In this document: in pieces, positions 30,701 through 40,244 of the stretch
Numbering within the stretch: position 1 is the first letter of the stretch
Layout: every line of letters starts with the position of its first letter
Source of the DNA: Cololabis saira
Lineage: Eukaryota; Chordata; Actinopteri; Beloniformes; Belonidae
Assembly: GCF_033807715.1 (NCBI RefSeq)
Contig: NC_084592.1
Span: 25,746,001 to 25,810,000, forward strand
Direction: 5' to 3'
Length of the DNA stretch: 64,000 nt
The notes under the pieces: model-generated
What the model was told of the DNA's origin: nothing
Databases searched by the model: none
The model's input: only the letters and a program-made list of their open reading frames with translations
Made by a program: the position numbers and the translations under genes

Positions 30701-33512
30701 TCAAAGCTATTAAAGCACTTTAAACTTTAAATCAAAGCATTTTGTTTTTTGTTCTTAAATAAATACATTTCTATGCATTTTAGGAGTTTTGGGGATGTCC
30801 CTTTATTTGGCGCCTGTGCTGCAGAAATGAGGGGTCCCTTATTTCTATTTCTTAAAGGTGGCAACCCTACCTTTAACACAGATCAAGTTTGAACATCTTT
30901 TGTCAGACTAAATTAGGACCATAAATGGGCTGAAGACAGAACAATTTTGAACAACTTTTGTTGGGGTGAATCTGGGCCAGGTCAGACAGGCTATGCACAG
31001 AGCAATGTTGAGTGCAACGATGGCTGACACATTCAGCCCAAAACAAAAAAAGTCTGTGGACATCCTGATGTAGAACACTCCCGCCAGAGTCCTTACAAAC
31101 ACCAGGAAACTGGACCACATTACACCGGTCATGAAATCACTACACTGGCTTCCAGTGAGTCAAAGGATAGAGTTTAAAATCTTACTGCTGGTCTACAAAG
31201 CACTGAATGGTCTTTAATGTTGATGTAAAGCACTTTGAATTACCTTGTGTTGAATTGTGCTATATAAATAAACTTGCTTTGCCTTGTTTGGTGGATTAAA
31301 AAAAAAAATTAAATCACACATGAATACTACTTATATGTTATATATTTTATCTTTAATTTAATGTTAGATGACATAAACAAAACTCAGACAATAAGTATCT
31401 GTTTGTTGACCCCTGCTAAGATCTAGAGCAGGGGTCGGCAACCCACGGCTCTAAAGCCGCCCTAGTGGCTCCCTGGAGCTTTTTCAAAAATGTTTGACCT
31501 TTTTTTTCCTTTTTCTTTTTTTTCTTCTTTTTTTCCTTTTTTCTCTTTTTTTCTTCCTTTTTCCTTTCCTTTTTTAATCTCGACATTTTGAATTTTTTCT
31601 CGAAATTTCAACTTTTTCCTCGACATTTCGACTTTTTTCTCAACATTTCAACTTTTTTCTCAACATTTTGACTTTTTTCTTGAAATTGTACTTCAACATT
31701 AATCTCGACATTTCGACTTTTTTTCTCGAAATTTTGACTTTTTTCTCGACATTTCGACTTTTTTCTCGAAGTGCATAATGAAAAAAAAATCTTCCCCCAG
31801 TTTTAACTAATACAGATACATGCAGCATGTGTTGCCTTCATTCTAAGGCTTATACAAGACTTTTCATTTTTTGCGGCTCCAGACATATTTTTTTTTTGTG
31901 TTTTTGGTCCAATATGGGTCTTTCAACATTATAGGTTGCAGACCCCTGATCTAGAGCAGTGGTTCTCAAATGGGGGTACGCGTACCCCTGGGGGTACGTG
32001 AAGGCACTACAGGGGGTACGTGAGATTTTAAAATATACATATATTTAAAAAGTAGCATCCATGCAAAAATCCTTTAAAAATAAATATTTCATAAATAATT
32101 GAGGAAAATATAAGTCTAAATTCATAAAATGAATTCTATCTTCAGGAGTAGGCTATTCAACTTATTATCCTAAAACCGCAGAGTATCCCCCACACCAGGA
32201 TGGTTCCACCTAACCTGTCAATCACCTGGCTTCACCTGTCAATCACTTGGACCAACGATGGAGTCGTGGTTGAAGCATAGCAGCAATATTTTTATGTTTA
32301 ATAAATCAGTTACTGATGGCACAGTGCTCTGTTTTAGGTCTTTTTTTTACAACCAAAAGTGCTTTGCGCTGGTTAGGGGGTACTTGGCTGAAAAAAATAT
32401 TTCACAGGGGGTACATCACTGAAAAAAGGTTGAGGACCACTGCCCTAGAGCAGTGTCTCCCAACCTGGGGTCCGGGCTCCCCCTGGGGGGGCGGCCGAGA
32501 TCTCTGGGGGGGGCGCGAAACTTTGTCTGCTTTGAAATTATGCAGTTGTAAAAATTATATTTGCGAATGAGTCATTCATAAGACATTGTTAGTAATAATT
32601 TATGAATGTCTTGAATATTTTTTGTGTTTTTTTATACACTGGTGACAAACCCAGGAAATTATTTCATTCCTTATTATTATATCATTACTCAACATTTAAT
32701 CTACTCCGACAGGTTGTTAAAGGAAAAATGTAAAAGAATGTTTGTCTCATATTAAAAGAGCCATTTTTCAGAAATATTTGTATGTCCTTTTATGCGTATT
32801 TTATACATTAGTGACATTGGAGAAGAAAAAAAAAGTAATACGTATACAGAGTAAACCAAAGAGAAAGGTATCAAAAAACATAAGAGACTATTTTGGTGCT
32901 GTACGTACGGGTCGGGGGGGCCTGGCTGGTCTAATGCCGCGTTCCATTTGTCCTAGGAAGTCGGAATTTCCCAGTTCCCAGTCGGAATTTTCAACTGGAA
33001 CGCCCCTCGAAGTGGGATTTCCTACTGGGAAAGTGGGAGAAGCTTCACCACCCCCGAATTACCATTCCAAGATGGCTGCCATTCCCAGTTCCCAGTTCCG
33101 ATTTCCGAGGTAAATGGAACGCGGCATTAGACACAAGTAGGGGGGAAACAAGGAAAAAAGGTTGGGAACCACTGATCTAGAGGATGTGTTTTAAGGCTGA
33201 TTTATGGTCCTGCGTTACCCTCGCAGAACCTACGCCGTAGAGTACGCGGGGACCCGGCTGTAGGCTACGCCGTAGGCTCTGCGTCGCTTTAACGCAGAAG
33301 CATAAATCGGGCAGAGCAGCACCTGAGAGTGTGTCCAGCAGCATGTGCAGCAGCTCCGCCGGGAGGCCGCACAGCAGGCCGGGGTCCGGGCTGCGCTGGC
33401 TGCGGGTCACCATGGTCCTCACCGGCCGCTGCTGGGGCTCGCTAAGGCGCTGGGATTTATGAGCCCAGGTGTACTTCCTGACGTCTCCGACTTTGTCCCT
33501 GCTCATCTCCAT
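15067..33512 (-). CDS. fbxo47: F-box only protein 47, complete
   Basis: Ten minus-strand coding exons in order: 33512-33323, 27025-26864, 26677-26601, 25684-25610, 24539-24431, 24175-24002, 22174-22025, 21587-21445, 18496-18337 and 15167-15067. All junctions have GT/AG and compatible phases, and the sum is 1341 bp, or 446 aa (human about 452). The F-box spans about residues 49-90 ([16 protein letters not shown], then [19 protein letters not shown]), split by intron 1. Family-diagnostic blocks follow: [91 protein letters not shown]47 is a germline SCF-type adaptor needed for meiotic synapsis in mouse, and it acts in female germ-cell fate in medaka. The start is set at MEMSRDKVG; an in-frame ATG lies 42 bp upstream (33554) and another two codons downstream. 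Introns are loaded with transposons. Confidence 0.95.
15940..16060 (-). repeat. Degenerate teleost retroelement tail
   Basis: On minus this reads like the common 'gatggattggtgatttgtcc.agggt.tacctgcctctc' repeat, also present at 55760-55900 in plus orientation. It lies in FBXO47 intron 9. Boundaries are approximate. Confidence 0.5.
18801..19432 (-). mobile_element. hAT MITE, TATCGATA-rich family, copy 2 (inverted)
   Basis: TAGGGCTGGGCGATATGG... ends ...CGCCCAGCCCTA with duplications CTGGCTAC (18793-18800) and CAGGCTAC (19433-19440), 7 of 8 identical. It lies in inverted orientation to copies 1 and 3. Confidence 0.9.
19443..20265. repeat. Unclassified high-copy fish repeat
   Basis: It contains words I recognise from many percomorph genomes: GATGAACGGGCCCTCGCAC, ATGGCCGACTTCCTGTTCGG, GGCGCTGTTGCGCCATTAGG and ATTTTTCGCCAGGCCTGG. 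It lies in FBXO47 intron 8 right after hAT copy 2. Its type is unknown, and terminal repeats were not identified. Confidence 0.55.
20475..20562. repeat. (GGAT)n microsatellite
   Basis: About 21 perfect tetranucleotide repeats. A sequence ending AGCGAGTATAAGAGATGGAT precedes them, which is typical of the tail of RTE-type elements. Confidence 0.97.
22198..22552 (+). mobile_element. LINE 3' fragment (Rex/L2-like), left part
   Basis: A frame to 22416 translates to the C-terminal tail of a non-LTR reverse transcriptase ([20 protein letters not shown], then [11 protein letters not shown]). It is followed by an AT repeat that is split by the hAT 22553-23533; the LINE 3' UTR resumes at 23534-23815 and ends in GATTTCAATAAAAAATAAAA. 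Confidence 0.7.
22553..23533. mobile_element. hAT MITE inserted in the LINE tail
   Basis: TAGGGGTGTAACAATATATCG ends in CGTTACACCCCTA; ATATATAT flanks both sides, consistent with an 8-bp duplication although the target is itself an AT repeat. Subterminal runs of ATCGTATCG are typical of this fish family. It is located in FBXO47 intron 6. Confidence 0.85.
23534..23815 (+). mobile_element. LINE 3' fragment, right part
   Basis: This continues the LINE tail begun at 22198: a T-rich 3' UTR with CCTCCTACTCCTTTTCGGAC and a terminal CTCGAAATAAAGATTTCAAT then an A-rich end. The same TTCGGACATG/AATAAAG arrangement recurs in antisense at 34620-35330. Confidence 0.6.
24566..25252 (+). mobile_element. 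hAT MITE, TATCGATA-rich family, copy 3
   Basis: TAGGGCTGCGCGATAT... ends ...GCCCAGCCCTA with the perfect 8-bp duplication AACCCCAT at 24558-24565 and 25253-25260. It is longer than copies 1 and 2 because of (AT)n expansion at about 24681-24718 and a second AT run near 24985-25008. Confidence 0.92.
25942..26473. mobile_element. hAT (Charlie-like) MITE, CAGGGGTCGGCAACC family, copy 1
   Basis: CAGGGGTCGGCAACCC... ends ...GGGTTGCCGACCCCTG; the 8-bp duplication GCATAGAC is perfect (25934-25941 and 26474-26481). The core is a diverged array of about 20 bp built from 'TTTTTTCTCGACATTTCGAC'. A second copy lies at 31429-31948. Confidence 0.93.
27232..27833. mobile_element. TTAA MITE A
   Basis: Inverted ends AAGGAGCTGTATGTAA and TTACAGACGGCTCCTT are flanked by TTAA at 27228-27231 and 27834-27837. 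A 48-bp internal tandem duplication starts at about 27428 and 27476 (GAAGCTCCACCCTCCAC). It lies in FBXO47 intron 1. Confidence 0.8.
27838..28678. mobile_element. TTAA MITE B, full-length copy
   Basis: Inverted ends AAGGGACCTATTATG and CATAATAGGTCCCCTT are flanked by TTAA at 27834-27837 (shared with MITE A) and 28679-28682. The inside carries CpG-rich, promoter-like sequence with CCAATCAGCAC. A partial copy lies at 29276-29367 and a shorter, oppositely oriented copy at 60293-60792. Confidence 0.85.
28800..29180 (+). mobile_element. Degenerate RTE-like LINE 3' end
   Basis: It resembles the C-terminal RTE reverse transcriptase tail widely found in fish ('gaggtgttttgggcatgtcc', 'aggacatgctggagaggcta', 'ctctgatcaggctgctgccc') and ends in GGATGGATGGATG. 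It has many stops and a short AT-rich insertion at about 28995-29026. Confidence 0.7.
29276..29371. repeat. Truncated right end of TTAA MITE B
   Basis: The sequence from CCTAATTTATATAGCAAAAAAC to CCATAATAGGTCCCCTTTAA is nearly identical to 28590-28682. Its left part is gone. The next hAT element inserted directly into its end, using CCTTTAAC as target. Confidence 0.8.
29601..29948. mobile_element. Tc1-like MITE
   Basis: It starts CAGGTGAAGGTTGGAAAA and ends CACCATATTCTTCACCTG, flanked by TA (29599-29600, 29949-29950). Most of its length is imperfect inverted repeat (for example TTTCAGTAAATTCAAC and the reverse of GTTAATTTATATTCAA), as if two Tc1 termini were joined by deletion of the transposase. 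Confidence 0.8.
30020..30693. repeat. Unclassified insertion inside the 29373-30869 element
   Basis: This block is absent from the related copy near 1620, so it is a later insertion. It has GC-rich ends (GGACGTCAAAAATGGCCGCC, GTGCCAGACCCGGGGGCTGG) around an AT-rich TAATATAATAT core (30236-30358). No clear terminal repeats or duplication were found. Confidence 0.5.
30895..31290 (+). mobile_element. L2-like LINE 3' remnant
   Basis: At 31075-31213 the plus strand translates to [20 protein letters not shown] then [20 protein letters not shown], the thumb region of L2-clade reverse transcriptases. It ends in the typical TGCTATATAAATAAACTTGC tail. It is truncated and degenerate. Confidence 0.85.
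31429..31948. mobile_element. hAT (Charlie-like) MITE, CAGGGGTCGGCAACC family, copy 2
   Basis: CAGGGGTCGGCAACCC... ends ...AGGTTGCAGACCCCTG with a perfect duplication ATCTAGAG at 31421-31428 and 31949-31956. It has the same TTTTTTCTCGACATTTCGAC-based core as copy 1 (25942-26473). Confidence 0.93.
31957..32442. mobile_element. hAT (Charlie-like) MITE, GGGGGTACG family
   Basis: CAGTGGTTCTCAAATGGGGG... ends ...GGTTGAGGACCACTG. Left flank ATCTAGAG, right flank CCCTAGAG (32443-32450). Its left duplication is the right duplication of the element before it. Confidence 0.88.
32451..33174. mobile_element. hAT (Charlie-like) element, CAGTGTCTCCCAACC family
   Basis: CAGTGTCTCCCAACCTGGGG... ends ...GGTTGGGAACCACTG followed by ATCTAGAG at 33175-33182. 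It contains a remnant reading frame near 32865-32910 ([14 protein letters not shown]) and a nested short MITE at 32933-33128. Confidence 0.88.
32933..33128. mobile_element. Short nested MITE with perfect terminal inverted repeats
   Basis: AATGCCGCGTTCCATTT near 32933 and its reverse complement near 33128 bound the element. TA or TAA at the edges suggests Tc1 or PIF/Harbinger origin. The interior is full of CCCAGTTCCCAGT/GGGAAAGTGGG palindromic words. Confidence 0.7.
33195..33312. mobile_element. Short MITE next to FBXO47 exon 1
   Basis: GGCTGATTTATGGTCCTGCG and its near reverse complement CGCAGAAGCATAAATCGGGC form the ends, with ACGCCGTAG repeats inside. It stops 10 bp from the exon 1 donor (exon ends at 33323). 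Confidence 0.7.
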
Positions 33513-33850
33513 CGCTGGCGAACCGAGAGAGAGAGAGAGATACAAATACGACAAAAAAGTGTTTGGACAAAGTTAGTGAGAAACCTGTAGGAGCTGCTGC
33601 CTCGGTGGCTACATTACACTATTCCATGGTTTAGTTCGTCCACTTTCAGCATTATTTGGACTCACACTGATATACATAATTCGGATAATATGTTTAACTA
33701 TAAACAGCAGCTTACTTGTACTTTTAAAGTGCAAGGAGCGTGTAAAAGTATCTGCTAACAAATTCTGCTGCGAGCCGACGTACCTGTCTGATGACGTCAT
33801 GCACAATGGCGCGAAAACACTTGAATGAATGAATGAATGAATGAATGAAT
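33513..33850 (-). promoter_or_regulatory. fbxo47: FBXO47 5' flank and putative promoter, with (AATG)n
   Basis: This is the region immediately upstream of the first exon. It has a short (GA)n at about 33525-33540 in the presumed 5' UTR, and an (AATG)n run at 33819-33849. A CGT-containing stretch near 33770-33815 includes TGACGTCA (CRE-like palindrome) at 33792-33799. Promoter identity is inferred from position only. Confidence 0.4.
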
Positions 33851-34620
33851 TGTCTTTATTTCGGTCATTGTAAAGTTATTTTACAAAACAAAATGAAAAA
33901 AGTAAAATAAACATTGCTTTTGCCGAAAAGGTGTAGGCTGAAGCCGTAGCTTAGGCTATACCCTTTTTCTCTTGTGATCAGCTTAAAATCTGAAACATTA
34001 GCATTAATCCGTGGAAACAAAGAATGCATAAAGAAGACAAAATATTTGATTTGATTTGATTTATTTTATTTTTGTACATATAAAAAAAAAGAAACAACAC
34101 TTCATGAGAAGTTTAAGAAAACAACAACAAAATAAAACAAGGAATTTCATCCTTTAAAACTTGCTAACTTGAATTACATGTGCCAAAAGAGTAGGAAGAA
34201 GTGTAAACTTATTTAGTCCTACCCCCATTCACTGATCATTTAACCTCTATTTATAATTATTCACACACTGTACTCACACTGCTAAGTAACAGTATTGTTA
34301 TTATTATTATTATTATGACGTTTCACGACGTTTCACATTCTAGAATGTTTTTAATAATATACTTTATAGTTATAGTGTTTTATATTTATTTGCAATATTT
34401 TCTTTAAACATTTTCTTAAACTTGTAGATAGAACTGCACATTTTTAGGTCGTTGTCACAACTATTCCACCTTTCTCTTGATGTACATCTCTTTTTAATAT
34501 GTGTTCTTGCTGTCGTCATCTCAAACATGAGTTTCCCCCTCAGGTCATAGCGGGTTTCTTTTATTTGGAACAAATCCTGAATGCAGTCTGGAAGTAGTTT
34601 CTGCTGGGACTTCCTGAGTG
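33850..34620 (-). mobile_element. Rex-like LINE 3' fragments, antisense
   Basis: On minus, 34573-34370 translates to a diverged C-terminal reverse transcriptase tail (LRGKLMFEMTTARTHIKK, FKKMFKENIANKY) like the one at 22198. T-rich LINE 3' UTR sequence follows to about 34050, and another tail lies at 33850-34010. Confidence 0.6.
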
Positions 34621-35330
34621 TCTCAACTTCGTTCGTTTTTGTTTATTTCGAACATGTATAAAAAACAAGATAAAAGATAAGAAAACAAATACAGGTGGGC
34701 ATTCCACCACATAAAGAAAAAAAACCAACATCAAAACACATATTTCAGTTACATGTTCGAAAAGGAGTGGGGGGAAGAAACATATTTAATCCCACCCCCT
34801 TTCCACAACTAAATTATATGTCTGTATTTAATTTTTATACTATACACTAATTTGTATGAATATATATATATCATTTTTACAGAAATAACCTGTACAAGAT
34901 GTAAGTACATAGCCTACAAGATGTAAGCTCTATCATAAATATAATATAACTATGATATAAATATAATACGTATTTCTAAGTATATAAACATACAAAGACA
35001 ACATGACAAAATAGCAGAACATACACAGCTGGTGATCTTTAAACAGTCTTCACTTTCATACCTCAAATAAACTATTTCTTTATATTTCTTCTTAAATTCT
35101 TTTATGTTCTTTTAACTCCAAATTCAAACCATTCCGCAGTTTAATTCCACAAACTGATACACAAAAACGTATTTTTGTTGTACACACAAATAAAGATTTG
35201 AAGTTTAGGTTACCTCTTAAATTATAACCCCCTTCCCTCCCAATGAATAATTTCTGAATGTTATCCGGTAGCGAATGATTTTTGCTTTAAACATTACTTG
35301 TGCAGATTGAAATGCCACTAAATCCATGAG
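34621..35330 (-). mobile_element. LINE fragment, antisense
   Basis: It begins with GTTTATTTCGAACATGTATA (plus strand view of a LINE 3' end). Further on, ATTCAAACCATTCCGCAGTT and TTAAATTATAACCCCCTTCC read on minus as degraded reverse-transcriptase tail coding sequence. It belongs to the same broad family as 23534-23815. Confidence 0.55.
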
Positions 35331-36599
35331 TTTTAGTACTTTAGAATGTAAGAATAGTGAGTTAGTTCACTTTTTTTGGGATACTGCCAATATTCAAAAA
35401 AACACTTTATTTTTAAGTATCCACGATGTCACGGAGGCAGGTCACTTTAAAAAGTCAGTAGCGTACCTATGAACCTAATTAACCTATTTAAAAATATTAA
35501 ATAAAATAAAAAACAATATTAGATGTAAAAGCGTGCTGCTTTGTGCATCTGTGCATTCTATTTTTATGCACTGACTGCCCAAAAATAAAATAAAATAACA
35601 TGGATGGGTGGAGAATAAGACCACTATGTTAGGCCCTATCCCGTTCATCCCAAAGATTGTCTGTGGAGTTGAGGCTTGGACTGAGGTGTCAATTGTATGT
35701 CAGTCTTTCAAAAATTGCTGCTGTTGAGCCCCGGCAGTGTTATTGTGGAATATGTTATCAAGAAAGAAAGATATAATGAGGAAAAAGTCTTTCAGGTACT
35801 CTGTATTTACACTAGCCTGATTTTTTTTCAGCACATCCTTGGAGAACCTAGACCTGACCATCTAAACCGACCCAGATCATAATACTGCCATTCACGTGCT
35901 TGCATGATATGCACTATTCATGATGGGTGCAACATTTTATGAACCAATTTTCTCACCCTGATGAGAAATGTCATTGGACCTTTCTCCTGCTGCACAATCC
36001 AATCTTTATAATGAAGAAACAATGGATTTTCTTCTGGCACGTGGTTTTCTTAAGGCTAAACATCTATTTATTCTTCACACTGTGTATACATAACTGTTCT
36101 TATTTCACTATCAAACATTGTCATGGTTTTGGCAGTTATGTTTATTTAATCAGTATTTGCCAAATGTTTAAGCAATCTCTGATCACAATCATTCGACATT
36201 TCTCTCCTTAAAGATAATAGTTTACCACTTTCAGGTTTTGGTAATGTGTCATACAGCTCTAAACTCAATTTTAGTAGACACAACAATGTCATTGGTTGTC
36301 GTGTTTGCGAGATGCAGACTATAATTCAACCCTCCTGAAGCAGAGCAACACCTTTTCCGAAGAAATGAGAAGCTTCTCACTGCTTTAGTTTAGGTTAAAT
36401 AACTTGTTACCAGCAGAAACATTAGTCACTGCACTTTTCCAGTCACGTATTTGCTTTATTAAATCCTGCCGGAGACTTTTCTTTACCTGGCTTGGTGTTG
36501 TATGTCTCACACCCACAAACTATTCTTATTTGATTTGTGTGGAAGCAAGATGCTACTTTACAAACTGCCGGAGGATGAGCTGATTTTAACTGTTTTTAT

Positions 36600-38912
36600 C
36601 TTTATTTTCGCCTTTACAGGAGACAATTAAAGCATTAGTAAAGGGGCAGAGGAGAGTGCATTCTTTCGATCCTCAGAAACGGTTAAAAACGATGGCCTGT
36701 ACTGCTCTGATCATAATGGCTGCGTTACCCTCTAGCACTGTGTGCAGCAAACCAGCCATGCTCAGCTGCTAATCACAGGATTATTCTGCTTAACTAAGAC
36801 TATTAAGTGTTCCACATTGAAATGGCGTCTCCCACAGGCAGACCTTGGAGAGGATGATCCCTCTGCTACAGGGCTCTTACGGGGAGCCGAACACTGCAAG
36901 AGGGACTCAGGGGAAGGGCTGAGAAAATGCTCTTGTATACCAACAGGATGTCACGGCAGGCTAAACTCCAGACACCAAGGAGCTGCGAAAACAAGTTGAA
37001 TCTCGATGGAATCTGGTGAAATTGCCGTGTAGATGGACCCCACGTGGCTCGCCAATGCAGTATGTACCACACACGCAATCAGAGCAGCACACTTCAAGCA
37101 CACTTTGTTTTTACATTGTTCATTAAGTGCAGTTTTCTTTTAACTATGAATTATTTCTAATTGTAGGTAATTAACCCTCTTATGGAACCTGATTATTAGT
37201 TGCTTGTAGGTTAAAATCTATTTCTATTGATTGTTTTATTCTTCAATTTCATCATTAACAGATCCAGGGATACAAACTTGGGTAGAGGTGACAAAAATAC
37301 CACAGCGAACGAGGACAATATCTCTTCTGTCTGTCTCTGCTCAGCAAGGCTGCTCTGGCTTTGGCTCCACATTTACCACGGGTCCTGTTTATCCGTGTGG
37401 AGCGATGAGTGTGCAGCGGGACTGTCTCTCATGCCACCCCTAACATGATGCTGCTGACACTAACAGGGATAATGTCAGTGATGAAGACGGTGGCACCGGA
37501 AACTGGCCCACTGGCAGCCCCGTATCACACACACTCAGAAATCGTTTGTTTTTAAGACAAAAAGCTGAAACAGAGGAAGAAGTGAAGCCAGCGCCGATGA
37601 TCCTTCCGTCATTCAGAACATCATCAAATACATCTCTGTATTTTGGGACGAATACATCATCTGGACACCTGTAGCTGTTGGTGAGTATTCCGATGAGGGA
37701 AGTGTTTGCAAAATGTAATGATTTCCACTGTTATAAGTGCATACAGTGAGTTCAGTTGTGGACCCAGGAGTGACATAACATTACAGAAACAAGATGCCTG
37801 TAACAGCTTTGCTTTTGTTCCTGCCTTCAGTGTAGTCAATCATTTAGTAAAGCACAATGAGGTTTGTATCGCTGAGAATTTAAGAGGTCCAAGCAGTGCC
37901 AGGTCTGACATTGAACATTAATCAGGCCGTATAAACAGCCTCTGTTCTCTGAGGAAGTCAAAACAATGGCTCTGTGCTGGTACAGTATGGTCCATCTGCC
38001 TTTTGTTTTGGTCAGAAAAGGCTAATTTAAACTTTTTTGGGAGGGTGTTGCCATTTTTCTAAAGTGTTCTTGCTCAATACTTGGAATATTTTGTTCATAA
38101 CATTAAGAAAGAGCACAAGTAAATGATTAAGTGTCATTTGACACTTTAAGGAACTGAATCTTTACTTCTAGCCTTGAGGAAGTCTTGTTATTTGTACTGT
38201 GCTGTGTATATTTATAAATGTATAACTCAGTGCCACAGGAGCTCAGGTGAGACATTACCAGAACGGAATATTCCATAATTTAGCCCATTATTAGAACAAC
38301 AGCTACCGCTGTCCCTGCTTTTCTCAGTTGATCCCGGAGACTGTCAGTCATTCAGCCTTTCGCTTTTAAACAACCTAAAGAACTGTGAGATTTTGGAAAG
38401 TTATTGGGTTATAGCAATGCTCTCAGCTTGGGTGGTTTCTGTAAATGTTTAATTCCCGCTCTCTCTCACTCTCGTCTTTCCTGAGGGGTGGTGAAGAGCT
38501 TAACAAACAGACTACTGTGGTTGCCCCTCCAGAGGAGAGCGTTAGCAGGTGAAGCCGAACGCTGCTCTCATTAGTTACACTTGCAGTCACCTGCCACTCA
38601 CCAGAGACTGATGCCAGAACGCTGAAAGTTTCCTCAACTATTTCTGCTCACACTCAGGGAAACACTGGAGGAGTGGTTCAGACTCGCTGGAATATGTTGT
38701 CCTGCTGGGGGCTGTGCAGATAAGAGGAGTAATCCAGCCACATTTCAGGCTTGGGGACAGTCGGTAGTTATGTGTTAAATGTGTCTCATTTTCATGTGAT
38801 AATGTTTCCTTTCTATACAATTTTTAAGTAGTCTCTTTATGTTGATTTGTCCTTTATTATTCATTTTACTTAATCAAAAAGTGATATAATTTTCTAACTT
38901 TGTACTTTGCAG
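36600..38912 (+). other. Upstream region of the claudin gene; no clear coding exon
   Basis: I see no recognisable gene. One short segment, about 37600-37680, ends in GTGAGTATTCC, a good splice donor, and could be a noncoding first exon of the claudin gene (vertebrate CLDN14 has 5' UTR exons). The acceptor of the first coding exon, TTTGCAG, ends at 38912. Confidence 0.3.
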
Positions 38913-38940
38913 GTTGAGCGTCTGCGTTTGTGGACTGATC

Positions 38941-40244
38941 ATGGCCAGCATGGCGGTTCAGCTCCTTGGCTTCTTCCTAGGGCTGTTGGGGTTTGCAGGG
39001 GCCGTGGTTGCAACCCTGCTCCCCCACTGGCGCAGCACGGCCTACATGGGCTCTAACATCATCACAGCCACCGGCTATATGAAAGGCCTGTGGATGGAGT
39101 GTGTCTGGCACAGCACCGGCATTTACCAGTGTGAGCTGTACAGATCTCTGCTGGCTCTGCCGCGCGACCTGCAGGTACGGCAGCTGCACCTTTTATGTAG
39201 AACCTTTTTCCAAAGCGCCTTATGTTGCCATGATACCTGAAAGGAGAGGAAAAGTCATGTCCAACTACTTTCTAAAAATGTTATTTTTGATCGTGGATCA
39301 ATAACACAAATGCAAGATTGGATTTTGTCCTTTTATCTTCTCATCTTTGTTTGATATCACAGTTTGGTAAACATGGTTTGGTTTTGGCCTTATTAGTCCA
39401 GATTTAAAGAATATTTCTCAGAATGTTAGAACAATTAGTTAAACAAGTGATAACTATTTTGATGAGATTATTTTCTAATGAACATAACTACTCACTCAGT
39501 AAAAGCACTTGGAGATAGTCTTAAGTTTTCCTGAACATTAAATTCATGTTTTTATCTTTTGTAACATCTCATCTTCATCAAAACTTTAGAGGACTAATAC
39601 TTGCAATAAAATAACTCTTAATTTCATTTGAGTTGTCTTTACTGCAGCCTGCTACACCCTACGGTGAATGCATGTTTAGTTTTCAGTATTGTAACCAGTA
39701 CTTAGTTATTTGTTTTCTCTGCCCTGCCCTTGTTCAGGCTGCCCGGGCTCTCATGGTGCTCTCCTGCATAACCTCGGTCCTGGCCTCCATGATTGCTGTG
39801 ATGGGGATGAAGTGTACACACTTCGCTCAAAGTCCACTGATCAAATCTCTGCTGGTGCTGAGCGGAGGGATATGCTACATCTGCGCTGGCTTTCTCTGCC
39901 TGGTCACTGTGTCCTGGACCACCAACGACGTCATCATGGATTTCTACGACCCCTTCCTTCCCAGCGGGATGAAGTACGAGATCGGCCTGGCTGTGTACCT
40001 GGGTTACGCCTCGGCCTGCCTCAGTCTCACTGGGGGACTGGTGCTGTGCTGGAGTAGCCGAGAGGACGGGTCCCGGAGCCCTCCTTATATCCAGAGGAGT
40101 CTCCCGTCATCCCCTCCCCTCGCCTTCTACAACACATACCCCCCTGCTCCGCTCTACAAGCCCCCCGAAGCTCTGAAGGGCAATCATGCCCCCTCAGTTT
40201 ACTCCCTGTCCAGCAGTGGCTACAGACTCAACAACTACGTATAA
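38941..40244 (+). CDS. cldn14: Claudin-14-like tight-junction protein, complete
   Basis: Coding exons 38941-39174 and 39738-40244 join in phase 0 (CTG CAG, then GCT GCC) across a 563-bp GT..AG intron, giving 246 aa. The start is [14 protein letters not shown]. The claudin signature [16 protein letters not shown] (W..C..C of the first extracellular loop) is followed by [43 protein letters not shown], and a tail ending [10 protein letters not shown] with the YV PDZ-binding motif. Four membrane helices are evident. This agrees closely with CLDN14 as I remember it, including the 'SGYRLN.YV' end. Claudin-14 seals paracellular cation flow in cochlea and kidney. Human CLDN14 has its coding sequence in one exon, so the intron here is noteworthy. 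AATAAA at 40643-40648 is the likely poly(A) signal. Confidence 0.88.

Larger units (their letters stand above)
29373..30869. mobile_element. hAT transposon (GGTTGCCA type), composite
   Basis: CAGGGTTGCCACCC... ends ...GGTGGCAACCCTA, with a perfect 8-bp duplication CCTTTAAC at 29365-29372 and 30870-30877. It contains a Tc1-like MITE (29601-29948) and a further insertion at about 30020-30693. The same element without the latter insertion is present in part at 1056-1781. Confidence 0.85.
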
